Positions 22,343 through 34,900 of a DNA stretch of 64,000 bases are shown here, in pieces. Source of the DNA: Steromphala cineraria (lineage: Eukaryota > Mollusca > Gastropoda > Trochida > Trochidae); assembly GCA_916613615.1 (NCBI GenBank), contig OU744730.1, positions 21,702,406 to 21,766,405 of the forward strand, in the 5' to 3' direction. Made by a program: the position numbers and the translations under genes. The number at the start of each line of letters is the position of its first letter. Positions within the stretch are counted from its first letter, which is position 1. Under the pieces are notes generated by a model that did no database searches, was not told the origin of the DNA, and saw only the letters and a list, made by a program, of their open reading frames with translations.

Positions 22343-23530
22343 AATATAATATGATATATGAATATGAATATGCATATGGATATGTTTTTTCTAGTCAAAT
22401 CTATGTCATTAGTTGCAGCACTTTTGGTTGTCCTTGATTCTATAAGAATTCAGTGATATTGATTTACATCAAATAGCAACAATGCATACAATATTTTGTT
22501 AGTACCCTGTCTTTAATTGCAGCACATTTGGTTGTCCTTGATTCTATAAGAATTCAGTTTTGTTGATTGACATTAAAAGAAAACAATGCATACAATATTA
22601 AAATTGATATCATATGACATGGTTATTGTTATTGTTTTGAAAATGTATTTGCTCAATTGTTGACATATAAAGTTTTTCAGCATAAACTTGCAATCGATTA
22701 TGAAAAAATTTAGATTGTTTTCATGGCACTTAAAATATTTATTACAGTACAACTCATGAAAGATTTTGTGCAATCAATCGTGGTAAACTTCAGCAATGTT
22801 TAATCTACTGAGGAAATCCAATGAAGAATTATTGATTAAAAAATTACTAGTAAATTAAACTATGCCAATATTGTTTAAAATGAAAATATGATAGTCTATT
22901 TTGTATAATTGTTGCTTGTGTATTTTTATGACTTAATCATGCATATTTCTATTTGTCCTTGTTTTCTATTTTAAAATATCATAAAAGAGGGCCTTACTGC
23001 CAACAGAAATTTATAAGATATTGTGGTTGATCAATTCTTTGTTTCGTGTTTCCTAGCAAGAAAAGTGTAGTTTTCCTTTCTATATCCCAATAATTTTTTC
23101 TTTTGCTTCACAAATAGTCTTCAAGAGGAAGCAGGTAAAATAGAGTTGCTTTGTTTACAGGATACTCTGTATGGCTTAACAACACTAAGTTTAGAGCAAT
23201 CTGTCTCATCACCAATTTTACGTAACTTGTTATACTTTAAAAAATCTGTTTAGGGCAACGAGCAGATCATAACAATCCAACATTTTGTTTTGAGTCATGA
23301 TTAGGAATTTACTTTGAACTTTTATTGAAAGTGCCATAAATTTGAAATGAGATCTTCATTGTATCAAAATGCTCAATATTTTGTTAACTCTTAAGCTGTC
23401 TTTGAGCTTGAGCTTGTAAACAGAAATTGAATTACTAAAATTTTCATGTGAACATTTGTGACGACGGTTCACCCAGATCAATTCAGTGATCTTTACTGAT
23501 ACTGTCTTTCAGAGTTACAGGCTCATTTTT
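22343..23530. other. Probable ENTR1 3' untranslated region and intergenic DNA
   Basis: No further exon recognised. At about 22413-22605 a roughly 104-bp segment is tandemly duplicated (TTGCAGCAC-TTTGGTTGTCC followed by TTGATTCTATAAGAATTCAG, twice). The 3' end of the ENTR1 transcript could not be fixed from the sequence. Confidence 0.5.
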
Positions 23531-23906
23531 AAAGGCACCACTCGAGCGGCTTTCATCCGCCAAAAGTTTAGCATTGCGAGTAAACAAATGTGCTGTAATA
23601 TGCTTATTCACTAACAAAAAAAAATAATAACTACTTGATTGATAGAAGAGGAGCATATTTACAAATAATTCATAATAAAAGTTATCAGTTGCAACAGGAT
23701 TTTGTCGTAGTAATGCAAATTTTTTTAGCGATACACTTTATTTTTTTGTCAAATTGTCAAATCTTTAACAACTAAAATGCTTATCTCACAAACATATATG
23801 AAATTAAGTGTAAAATTATCATGTAAAAAAAAATATATAATTGTAAACAGGAAAGTCCTCCATAATTTAGTTTCCACAAAAAATACCCCGCTCAAATGGT
23901 CCTTTT
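23531..23906. mobile_element. Probable MITE
   Basis: The left end AAAGGCACCACTCGAGCGG and the right end, in inverse, AAAAGGACCATTTGAGCGG resemble each other with a few mismatches and enclose about 375 bp of AT-rich noncoding DNA. No clean target duplication was identified. Confidence 0.5.
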
Positions 23907-24054
23907 AAGTAGGTGTGAAGATAAATTATTTCATTCTGAAATCGTGATATTTGATCTGACAATACACGTTTCATGATACATTCTTTGACTTCAAAATTGC
24001 TTATTTGGCCTTAAAATCAGGGTATTTGTCAAAAGTTGGTATTTCATTATTTTT

Positions 24055-24750
24055 ATCCCACCGGTATGTAATACCGTGGGATATAGTCATCGCCCTGTCC
24101 GTCTGTATGTCCGTCCGTCCGTAATCATTTCGTTTCCGGAGCAGAACTCAAAAACCAGTCCACATATCTTTCTGAAACTTGACATGTGTATTGCCCACCT
24201 ACTGAAGTGGTGCCTTTTGATATTTTCACATTTCTGAAAATTTTATTTTTTATTATTTCCATGGAAACGGCTCTTATTTGGACTCTGTTCATGAAAGGTT
24301 TCGTTTCTGGAGCAGAACTCCAAAACCGGTCCACATATCTTTCTGAAGCTTTACATGTCTATTGCCCACCTACTGAAGTGGTGCCTTTTAATATTTTCAA
24401 ATTTCTGAAAATTTTATTTTTTATTATTTCCATGGAAACGGCTCTCTGTTCATGTAAGGTTTTCGTTTCATATATATAAAACCGGTCCACATATCTTTCT
24501 TAAACTTTACATGTGTATTGCCCACCTACTGAAGTGGTGCCTTTTGATATTTTCTCATTTCTGAAAATTTTATTATTTATTATTTCCATGGAAACGGCTC
24601 TTATTTGGACTCTGTTCATGAAAGGTTTCGTTTCATATATATATACTATTATGAACCTTGCTTGAAAAATTTACAATTATCTTTCAAAGGTTTACATCTT
24701 ACGATCATGTGGAACCGGTGGGATATGTCATCTTCTGATGACTCTTGCTT
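24055..24750 (+). mobile_element. Hairpin/(TCCG)n repeat cassette, family B
   Basis: It begins with a palindrome (TATCCCACCGGTA then TACCGTGGGATA), followed by CTGTCCGTCTGTATGTCCGT and three tandem units of about 173 bp (GGAGCAGAACTC-AAAACC ... TTTCCATGGAAACGGCTC). It closes with ACCGGTGGGATAT, the inverse of its start, then the hairpin GTCATC-TTCT-GATGAC and TCTTGCTT. It codes for nothing recognisable. The mobile nature is inferred from the defined ends and the related family at 63477. Confidence 0.65.
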
Positions 24751-24941
24751 TAAAATTGAAAAAGGCGTATATTAATGTGATCGTATAAGGTCGTATCGTT
24801 ACATGATATTAAAATATGTATCATATTGCAAAAGATTTATATCATTGACTATTGACATCATGACTATTAAATCTGGAGGTATCTTTGATATTTTAATGTT
24901 TAGAGGTCTAACAGTAGTTAAACAAGATATTATCTGGTTTT

Positions 24942-25892
24942 TAGCTCATCTGGCCTGTAAGGCCCGATGGGCTTATGGCATGGCATGGTGTCCGGCGTCC
25001 GTCCGTCCGTCCATCCGTCCGTAAACTTTGTGGAATTTCGACTTCTTCTCCAGAACCATAAGGCCTAGAAAGCTTAAACTTGGTGTACAGACTCCTTGAC
25101 TAGTGAGGATTAAAAATTGTAGCTTTGGTGGCCCTGTGGCCCCTAATAAGGGCCACAGGGGCCACGCCCTAAAAACCTATTTTCATCTTCTTCTCCAGAA
25201 GCATAAGGCCTAGAAAGCTGAAACCTTGTGTACAGACTCCTTGACTAGTGAGGATTATAAATTGTAGCTTTAGTGGCCCTGTGGCCCCTAATAAGGGCCA
25301 CAGGGGCCAAGCCCTTAAAACCTATTTTCATCTTCTTCTCCAGAACCAAAAGGCCTAGAAAGCTGAAACCTTGTGTACAGACTCCTTGACTAGTGAGGAT
25401 TATAAATTGTAGCTTTAGTGGCCCTGTGGCCCCTAATAAGGGCCACAGGGGCCAAGCCCTTAAAAGCTATTTTCATCTTCTTCTCCAGAACCATAAGGCC
25501 TAGAAAGCTGAAACTTTGTGTACAGACTCCTTGGCTAGTGAGGATTATAAATTGTAGCTTTGGTGGCCCTGTGACCCCCTATAAGGGCCACAGGGGCCAC
25601 GCCCTAAAAACCTTTTTTCATCTTCTCCAGAAGCATAAGGCCTAGAAAGCTGAAACCTTGTGTACAGACTCCTTGACTAGTGAGGATTATAAATTGTAGC
25701 TTTTGTGGGTCCTTCAAATCTATTTTCATCTTCTTCATCAGAAGTAAAGGCCTAGAAAACTGAAACTTGTCGCCTATATACTGAATTTTATGAATGGTGA
25801 CCCTGTGGCCTCTACAAAGGGGGAATCACATTGACCACACTCTACAGCATAATTGATGATGAAGCCTGATGAGCTACAGAGCCAATGGCTCT
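24942..25892 (+). mobile_element. Hairpin/(TCCG)n repeat cassette, family C
   Basis: It starts TAGCTCATCTGGCCTGTAAG followed by the palindromic GGCCCGATGGGCT, then CCGGCGTCCGTCCGTCCGTC, then five to six tandem units of about 146 bp (CTTCTTCTCCAGAACCATAA ... GACTCCTTGACTAGTGAGG ... GGCCACAGGGGCC). It ends CTGATGAGCTAC, the inverse of the start, and the hairpin AGAGCC-AAT-GGCTCT. Same plan as families A and B. Confidence 0.65.
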
Positions 25893-27656
25893 ATTTTTAA
25901 ATGGACCTTTTGAGAGTGAAGAAATATTTGTATTGGAATGTCAATGAATTGTGACGTAAAATACAAATTATTAGTTGATTATCTTCAAGTACACCTCTCT
26001 TGTGATTTTTATTGATTACTAAAATTGACAAGGAGGCGGCACAAAGATGTACTTTGTTTACATGTTAGAATAACATTATAGTGGACAGCATAGGGATAAA
26101 GTTGAAATTTATATATATTTATAATTTTTATATTGGGTCATCTGTTAATATATGTTTTGTTTTTGAATGATTGATGTTAATTTATGAGTATATAATCATT
26201 TGAAGTTGTTACTCTTATGCAAGATTATGAACTTAATTACCAAGTTAGATAATTAACTATATCAATATTTATGTATAATTGTTTATTTGATTGTTGTGTA
26301 TATTGTCAGTGTAAGAAACAAGCCCTGAAACTAGCCAGAAAGTGCATTTTTGTCAGTTTAATAAAAAATATAAATAAACACTTAAAAATTGTGTTATGCT
26401 GAACATAGGTCCCAGGCTTGGTAACAGGTTTATTTCATACACTGATATTGTTTTGTTTTGTATATATTTATTTGAATAAAAGGAATATTCTTCACTGTAA
26501 AGCAAAGGTTGTGAGTTACAAAAAAATGGATTGACAATGACTAACTGAACAACAACAGTCTAACAACTTTCATGGTGATCTATTGATCATGTATAAATTT
26601 TACATTCAAATTGATTAAGTTTCTTGTTTCATAGTTTGTTGCCGAAGGTTCAATTTAAAGATAAATTGAGTTCATAGTAATTCAAATACTGTTAAATTAT
26701 TAAGAAGAAATCTTTCAAGATATACTTACAGTTTTTTTCTTTAATCTGTCTTTTATTTAATGTAAACCAAAGGACAAACAGGGATGCAAAAGAAGATAGA
26801 GATTGTTTTGTTTGAAAGATATGTACACATTTGTAAACATTATGATTTGTAACCATTGGCAACCTTGTCTGCAGTAGAGAACTGTCCTACATGCAGTAAA
26901 TTTTGGTAGCAAGGTAACTCTGAATTTCTGTGAAGTCCCATTAATGGTTCGTTAGTTCAAGCTAATGATATCAGGTTTCACTACAATGCATAGCAAACAA
27001 AGTGTTGCTGGTTTTCTCCCTGCAGCCGTAATATAAGTAAAATACTTTTGAAAGCAAAGTTAAACTCCAAATCACCTCACTTTTACCTTGTGATGAAGAT
27101 GATAGATAAAGTTATTTTGTTCATAATCCTTATATTGAGTTAGTTATATTAGATGTATGCAAAGCTTATCAGGTTTAGAACAGCTAATCAACTTATCGCA
27201 TCATGCAATCTTGTATCTGTTCATAAATATTATACCTTTTACAAATTCTTCAATTGGCTTCAATGAAGTTTGATCTTTTAAATAGTTATTTACCTAAAGA
27301 GAGCTACAGATTGTGGATAATTTGTGACATTCTATAAGTTGTAAGACTACTGGTACATTTAATATATATCCAAGTTATTTTATTCACTGAACTGCAATTT
27401 TATGATATTGAAAAGGTATAGTTATCTTCTGTGAATAAATAAGTTGCATACATTCTTAATAAATAACAGATTTTCAATTTGGGAACCATCCAAAAAAGGT
27501 GGCTACAGTGGCAATGTTCAGATAAGCATATCCTTGGTTTCTTTAAGAATATATATACTGTAATGTTAAGAGCTGAAATTTGTCCATTTCATTGTTCATC
27601 TAGAGTCATCTATTTCATATAAAGTGTTTCTGAGATTAAGTTCTTGATTACTTGTA
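25893..27656. other. Intergenic, no gene seen
   Basis: AT-rich, with several AATAAA-like hexamers (for example near 26475) but no recognisable exon. One of these hexamers could end an unusually long ENTR1 transcript; this cannot be decided here. Confidence 0.5.
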
Positions 27657-28016
27657 AAAGGGGCAGTAGCACGTTTTTAGGGGGAATATAAGGTTATGTG
27701 AGAAAAATGAAAATTAATAGTTCCAATTGAAAATATTTTTATTTAAACTTAATGGAGCAGTAATGATTCAAATATAGAATGTAAAGTTTAGCCATGTGAT
27801 TCCTTTTTCTTACACTAAATGAATTAAAGGTGTTCACACAAAATGGCAGACCATGGATTTTAGGTAAATCTTCATACTTTGTCCTCTAACTATGGATAAT
27901 TGGTTTGTGATATGAGATTTTTGACACTATCAAAATAATACATTAGCATTAACTTACTATTATCAGTGAAAATTTAAAAATATAAAATTATCAAACAAAC
28001 GTGCTACTGCCCCTTT
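27657..28016. mobile_element. MITE with 20-bp perfect inverted ends
   Basis: AAAGGGGCAGTAGCACGTTT at the left is matched by AAACGTGCTACTGCCCCTTT at the right, enclosing 360 bp of noncoding AT-rich DNA. The flanking target duplication is ambiguous. Superfamily unassigned. Confidence 0.8.
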
Positions 28017-28429
28017 AAGTATTTACTGTATGCTAGTGATTTCTATTTTGCACTCTTTACAAAAAGCTTAAAGAAGACAATGGCCAATTGTAATAAGATG
28101 TGGGTTATTCTTCAAAGGTAGAATGTTCCTTAGATTTTAACAGTTTGAATTATGGAATTACTAAAAAGATTGAGAATAAAAATTGAAGAACAATGAAGTT
28201 CTATTGATTGTATCATAAATATAAAAATGTACATAAATGTATAGTTTTGCATAATAAAAAAACATTTTCAAAGAACTCAATTGGTTTGTTGTTCCTTTCA
28301 TTAGCCTCAATAGGTTTTTTGTCAAGTATTTTAACACTTGTTGGAAGACATCAATAACATATTCTGACATTCATTTAAAATAATTTGTTAATACAATTGA
28401 TACGACCTTGTTCTTGAAAACACATTATA

Positions 28430-28595
28430 AGTTATACCATTCAGACGAGGGGAAATAGGGATATATCATCCTCTCGCTTGCAACCCATAACACCAAGCGA
28501 AATACTGATATATTCCTGTGTCTCCCACGTCTGAATGTTATTACGATTTTATCTTACCAAATGTTTAAACAAAACGCATAAACATGAGTAAACAT
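28430..28595. repeat. Foldback repeat family, copy 2 (inverted relative to 2549)
   Basis: GTTATACCATTCAGACGAGG at the left and CGTCTGAATGTTATTACG at the right are inverted arms. CTCTCGCTTG and CATAACACCAAG match the centre of the copy at 2549-2727, and AAATGTTTAAACAAAACGCA matches its flank in reverse. Confidence 0.65.
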
Positions 28596-28599
28596 GCAT

Positions 28600-29735
28600 C
28601 TAACAAAACACTGATCAGAATCAATGGAATCAATAAGGAACAATAATAAATGGATTTTATTTCACTAACGCTACAAAATAAATACTTTGATTTTCTAAAA
28701 AAATAACCGTTCCATTTCATAAAAAAAGACATCGAGAGGATGAGATCCTGTACGTTCTGTCAACCTGGATCATATTAACTACTCAAAAGAATCTAAGAAA
28801 CCTTTGTATAGCGTCCCACATATACTTAACGGCACTTTAGCGCATGGTGGAAGTGATGTATTTTATGAAATCTTACTGACATATTTGAATCAAATACTGC
28901 GAGTGACGCAGTTTCTGTTTTGCGCTTTGATGTCAGTAACAAGACAGGGGTCGAAAATGAAAGTCACAGGATGTCAGATGGCTCTGGATGACTTTTCATT
29001 GCTTTGAAAGTGATATCCTGGTAGTGAAAAGCTGGAGACATTACCCTGAAAATGTTATATAAATTCCAAAATTAATCCAATTTTCAAAAAATTCTTTAAA
29101 GTTTAAAAAATCAGTTATCCAATGTCAGAGATGCATGTGGGCATGAACAAACATGAAACAAAAACATTCTCTTTCAGCTGCGGACATTTAAAGTTGATGC
29201 AGATGATATTACTACTTGAGTGTTCTTATAAACTTCTATTGAGTAGTGTATATAAGTACTTACTCGTATCAATCAATACCAATTCGATGTCGATTAAATA
29301 GTGCTGAACAAATAAAAGAAAAGGTCAGTTTGTCGTCAAAATATATTATAATTCCAAAAGTAACCATTCAGGGTGACACATTTCTCCCAGCTATGTTTTA
29401 ATATCGTATTATCGCTGTTCTACTAAGTCCCAGATTGAGTATACAGTTGTGCATCAACAAATTTGCCGCGATATTTATAACATTCTTAAAGAAATCGTCT
29501 TCCAGGTACCCCGTTGATAGGATAGGGAAAATCAGGAAATTGCCTCCCTCTGTTCTTTTGTTTTCGATATTACATAGCATTTCATGGTAAATATACGTAC
29601 ATGTTCACTCATGAGTATGTGATAACCCGGATTCTCAACCTTGTCAAAGTCGTTTTATGATTATCTCTTACTACCTTATTTGATGTTCGGATCTATCTGT
29701 CTTATGCCACATATAATATGTTTTTGATGTTATTC
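28600..29735. other. Intergenic, no gene seen
   Basis: Short reading frames only. Part of 29600-29735 may be decayed sequence belonging to the LINE relic that follows, but no residues can be assigned confidently. Confidence 0.45.
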
Positions 29736-29739
29736 AACG

Positions 29740-30180
29740 TCAGCGCTATAACTCTCTGTCTTTGGGAAAACTCTCGTAAGCATTTACTAACGAGCTATTA
29801 TGGGACAAATACATGCTCATGCATTTTAATAACCTATTGAAACTAAATGGACTTTCGTCTAAGACATACAAATGTAATAAGCTCACATACACTTGGTTTC
29901 AAATGTTAGAACAATCCTGTTTAAGAATGGCTTCTCACACCTGTGGTTCAGCCAAGGTGTTGACAATGTAAATCTATTCTTGACTATCTCTCAGCAGCGA
30001 CTCAACGATATTGGACGCCAAACTTGACACAGCGACGTTTCTAAATCAAAATATCTAAATCATTACTCAGAATTCAAATACGAACTACACTTGGAATCGT
30101 ACATCACAGAACTAAAAAGTAAAACTCTTATACATGCTCTCTGCAAATTCCGAATTGCCCATAACAATTTAAATTGTTTC
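29740..30180 (+). pseudogene. Decayed non-LTR retrotransposon, C-terminal end of the reverse transcriptase ORF
   Basis: Broken frames read LWFSQGVDNVNLFLTISQQR, then LNDI, and after a stop and frameshift LNHYSEFKYELHLESYITEL, then KSKTLIHALCKFRIAHNNLN. This resembles the tail of LINE ORF2-type proteins common in molluscs (an RL-D---Q-W segment, then a Y--FK---E-YL---R-AL--FR--HNL-type segment). It has stops and frameshifts and lacks the catalytic core, so it is a dead fragment. Confidence 0.6.
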
Positions 30181-30284
30181 TTATCTTTTTCATTAGTGTT
30201 TAATCACTTCTGTTTAACCATACAGCATAGACTCGCCCAAACAATATTAATAAGTATTAGACCAATGAAATCATTCAAGTAGTG

Positions 30285-31640
30285 TTATCAAATATGTTCT
30301 GCTCTGACTTGCAGGTTCTTTAGACAACAAAGGCGAGTATTTTCCACACCAAAACAATTCTTCATTTTTCATGCATTTTCTGACTATTAGGCCTACAGTT
30401 ACATCGTCTTAAAACAAAAAGTTTTACATTTGCGTTTAACAATTTCATTTTTGGAAGGTCAAACGGAAGCTGAGTCAGTTTAAGGGTGTAAGATATACAA
30501 TACTTTTGAATTTTGAATAAAATCATTATGTATGATTACCAAAGAAGAGTGTGATTGTGTTTCATGATGACACCTGCGTTGCCATGGAAATACACTTTAA
30601 ATAGAGCTGAATAATTTTACTTTTGAAAGGAATAGTTTTATAAGAAGACAATATTTCATCGGTTAAGTAAATTTTTTTATAAACCCAAGACTCAATAGTA
30701 ACTGAGGGTGAAAGTTCACAACCACGTTTGTTTTATCATATGTATATTTTGAATAACAAATACAGTTTTGACATTCGTCTAATTATCAATCAAAGAATAC
30801 CCTAACTGTTGTTTTTTTAAATATTTTTTGTTGTTGATGATGATTGTTTTCAAAATGTACATACAATTTACATCGACAAATAGGCTTTATGTATAAAAAT
30901 CAATAAATGTGCTTCATTCTTCACACTTTTAACAAGTTAAAGCATTAAAGTGGTATGTTATAAATGTTAGTGACTTAGTGTATATTAGATTTCTTATTTG
31001 TGCCCATATCTAACAATGACATATCACCAAAACATTAACCAGACACAAAGAACTGGTGTGTATTTTTATTCACATAAATTAATGTTATAATTTTTCAAAT
31101 GCACTTATAAAATAGAAGAAAATCATCTATGGATCAGGTTCCTTAAACCATTGTATGAATGTTTAATTTAATTATCATTTTGTCTGAAAACATCAAATTT
31201 ATGTGCAAATAAACACTGTAGGCCTAACTAATTAAGGGCCTAGCTAAAATATTTTTAGGTCTATTAATTATTGAAAAGATGTAAGTCGGATCAACATACC
31301 TATTAATTTTCCACAACTATAAACAATCAACAGGTGAATTGAACCTTTGTAATTAATTGCAATGATTTATTCGCTGGATAGGCGGTGATTTCGTAATTCC
31401 TTAAAATATAACGCGTGGATCTTGCTGATAGCATATAAGGAAAATACGCCGCGGTATTGCATGACAGCAAAGCTTAAAATAGAACATGTCAGGTCACATG
31501 ACTTGTCATGTGACGTTTTCTGCATCGTTTCACGATTAATACAGCTGTAAAGTTTAGTTTAATGGTGGTTAAATATTGCATTTTGAATATATCAATAAAT
31601 AAGCTTGTTGAAACCTTTCAAGGACACTAATTGAATAAAC
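30285..31640. other. Intergenic, upstream of CNOT1
   Basis: AT-rich until about 31400, then less so toward the CNOT1 start. No exon or repeat family recognised. Confidence 0.5.
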
Positions 31641-31904
31641 TTGTCAATTCCGTGTTTTTCCGTAACGTCGCCGGAGGATGACGAACAGTCTCGAATAGTG
31701 TCCAATATGGCAGCTGCTGCGACGCCATGTCGAGAAGTCTAAAAATGACACTGTGAAAATTCAGGACAGTTTCCTAATGTTGGCCCGGCAAAAGCCGCGT
31801 TTGACTTCTCATAGAACTTTGTTTATAGATTTTTGTACATATATTGTTTGTGAGAAAGCTTCAAAGAGCATTTGGAGCTTTCGATTCAATGTGAATGGAG
31901 TAAT
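31641..31904 (+). promoter_or_regulatory. CNOT1 promoter-proximal region / 5' untranslated region
   Basis: It is richer in CpG than its surroundings (CGTAACGTCGCCGGAGGATG). CAATATGGCAGC is a YY1-like motif, of the kind often near TATA-less starts. A short upstream reading frame begins inside it. The transcription start is not determined. Confidence 0.45.
31707..31742 (+). other. Upstream open reading frame of CNOT1
   Basis: ATG GCA GCT to TAA encodes 11 residues and ends 162 bases before the CNOT1 start codon. It matters only if transcription begins upstream of it; the YY1-like motif overlaps the ATG, so the start site could lie just downstream. Confidence 0.35.
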
Positions 31905-34900
31905 ATGAATCTGGACTCGCTTTCATTTGCGTTGGCAGAAATCAGTTATTCAGTTGCCAATCTAACAAAGAAAAATTTCAAAGCAAACGTTTCTGAGATA
32001 TCACATGTAAGTTGTTTTAAACTTTATTTAATATTGAATTAGTTTCCACATCGATTTTGATTAAGTCGGTGTAAGAACTTGAAATTGAGCGCGACAATGA
32101 AAGGGTACCTGCCGTAAACGAATCTGGATGAAATCGGAAATTTAAAACTCATTTAGATTTTGTAAAAAAAATGTTAAATCATTTATTACCATCGTCATCA
32201 AACTATAATATTTGTATTTTTCGCTATTGACAGTTAATCATTAGATTGGTGTCATGTCAATCGATTTTCAAGAGCTGGGGGATTTTTTCATTGTTATCAT
32301 TTTGTCACCAACTTGGGTTTATAGTTACCAAAGCATTTAGTTTCAAAATATTATTTTCCATTTAACAATTTCTGAATGGACATGCAGTGTTTTCCTTTGC
32401 AGCAAATGTTTGCTTATGTTGTCAAGACCATAATATTCTTTGATAATGAATTTTTGTTAGTGTTTACTAATGGTCTTCCTATGATGATAGAGAAAGTGCA
32501 AGTTCAGCTAAATATCAATGTCTTTGAGCATATTGCTATTTTATTTTATTATTATACTGCGGTCTCAAAGAAAACAAATTGTTACAATCATGTCAATTGT
32601 TTTTATCAAACACATTTTGGGAAATCTGTCATGTTATGTTAAATTTATTAATGGTTGAAAATTGTAAAGAATCTAATCTATTAGTACATAATATTTAAGC
32701 AGATGATCACGTATGCTCTAAATTTGCAAGAGAAATCGCAAATACGAAGAATAAGTGATCACCAATTATCTTTACTCTAAATAGATTTTAACATATTCAA
32801 CAATTATTGCAAAACATGATGATTTGACTCCAATACTTCAGCAATTAGGTTCAGTCCACTAGGAACTGACATTAAACTAGGCTGTCTATATTTGTTTTTC
32901 AATCTACAATAAATAATCTATTGTTTTTGAGCAATTTCTATCCTTAATTTCATAATAATGAATCCTCATGTCATAAGCTGTGGTTATGCCTATTGGTGTA
33001 CCACTAAAATGATAATCAGTTTAACGGTTGCATTGAAAATTTGAAATCTATTGTTAAATAGTTTCTTCCCAAACATTTGAAATTGACATGGACTGTACTA
33101 AAGGTCTATCATGTAATGCATAAGGCACACATTATAAGAAATATGTACACATACATTCTTGAACATGTTTTGTCAACAGTATATTTTGTTTTCAGCTTGT
33201 CACACAGCACGGTGCAGAGGCAGATAGGCATCTGTTCCGGTGCCTATTCTCTCACGTTGATTTCAGTGGTGATGGTAAAAGTAGTGGCAAAGATTTCCAT
33301 CAGGTAAATAAGTTACTAGAGATGTGACGATACAGATACCTATCTTGATATCTCACAGCGATACGATTCAATACAGTACACATCAAGATATGTAAGATCA
33401 AGATTTTTGACAAAACAGAACAAACATTTGAAAAATATTCTGATATAGGCAAAATAAGCCATTTTAAAGTAAACGATACGTATCACGATATAGAGAATGT
33501 ATCACAATACGTGTATCGTTAAGTTGAGTTTCATGAAAACAACGATATATCTTCACACCTCTATAAGTACATTAAGAAATATTATTTTACACATCATACT
33601 ATTTATAAATTTATATCTCTATTAACTTACTCTAGTAAAACACATTTAGAAAATCTGTCAATGTTTCTATACTATGCCTTTGTACTCAGAAAAAATGTAC
33701 TCTATCCTGCCTGAACATATTGTATGCACATTGTGCTACAGGCCTGTGGCCTATAAGTGCAAATAAAGATTGATTGAAAGTTACAATATCAGCTCATACA
33801 GTCTATAGTTTACTTTTAGTTTTGTCACTTAACACCTTTCATATGATATGTGATTTGAGTAATGCATGTAAGGCTATGGTGAATGTGTAAGCAGAAATGT
33901 TTTTATTAATTTAGGGATCATGTCGTAACGAAATAATGTTTATTAGGTCCTAACTGTTCTCTGCACACATGAAGATAATTTTATTCTTTTAGTCTAATGT
34001 CAAAAACATTTTTCGATCAAAAGCTGGTATTGTGTTCATTAAAAACATTTTAAACCCTATGAATACCTTAACATATTTGTTGACTGTTTTGCTTATAAAT
34101 GCACATATTGCAATGTCTATTTCAGACCCAGTTTCTAATCCAAGAGTGTGGGTCTCTATTGAGCAAGCCAAATTTTGTCTCAACTTTGTGCTACGCGATC
34201 GACAATCCACTACATCATCAGAAGGTTTGTTTTTATATTGATTACCGTCAAATGTATATGTTTTGACTGATAATCTTATGGTTAATATTTTAACCTTTAA
34301 TCAAGATGCATTTGTTGTTGTTATTAAGTTATTGTCCATTCTGATTAGGTATTTGAATGTACAATTATTCAATATATTGTTGATATATTGCTACCTATAG
34401 GAACACATGCTATTTCATAGATCCATTAGCAAACTGATGTAATGTTTAAATACATTTCAAACTATCCCAAAAAAACTGTCAGCCCTTCTAATGACATGTA
34501 AATTTGTATTCCACAGACTTTAAAACCATCATCACAGTTATTCTCGCAGTTGAGCAAGGTCTTGAAGCTAACCAGAGTACAGGAAGTTGTATTTGGCCTT
34601 GCCCTTCTCAATTCTTCTATCCCGGAATCAAGGACATACGCCACTCAGTACATCAAACAGAAGTTACCAGACCTACTTCGCTCCTACGTGGATGCAGGTA
34701 TAGCACTTAACTTCTCGGATTCTTGATAAGCAACAAGATTCAATAGAGTCTAAGGGTTTCTACTTGCACGCTTACTTTGCATTCATAGTTCACATCATTG
34801 CAAGCTGTAATATAATGTTCATATTCACATGGTGCTTTGTTCAGGTATCTATAATTGTCTAGCGCTTTATTTAAGAAATTATTCTTACAAATGGGGTAAG

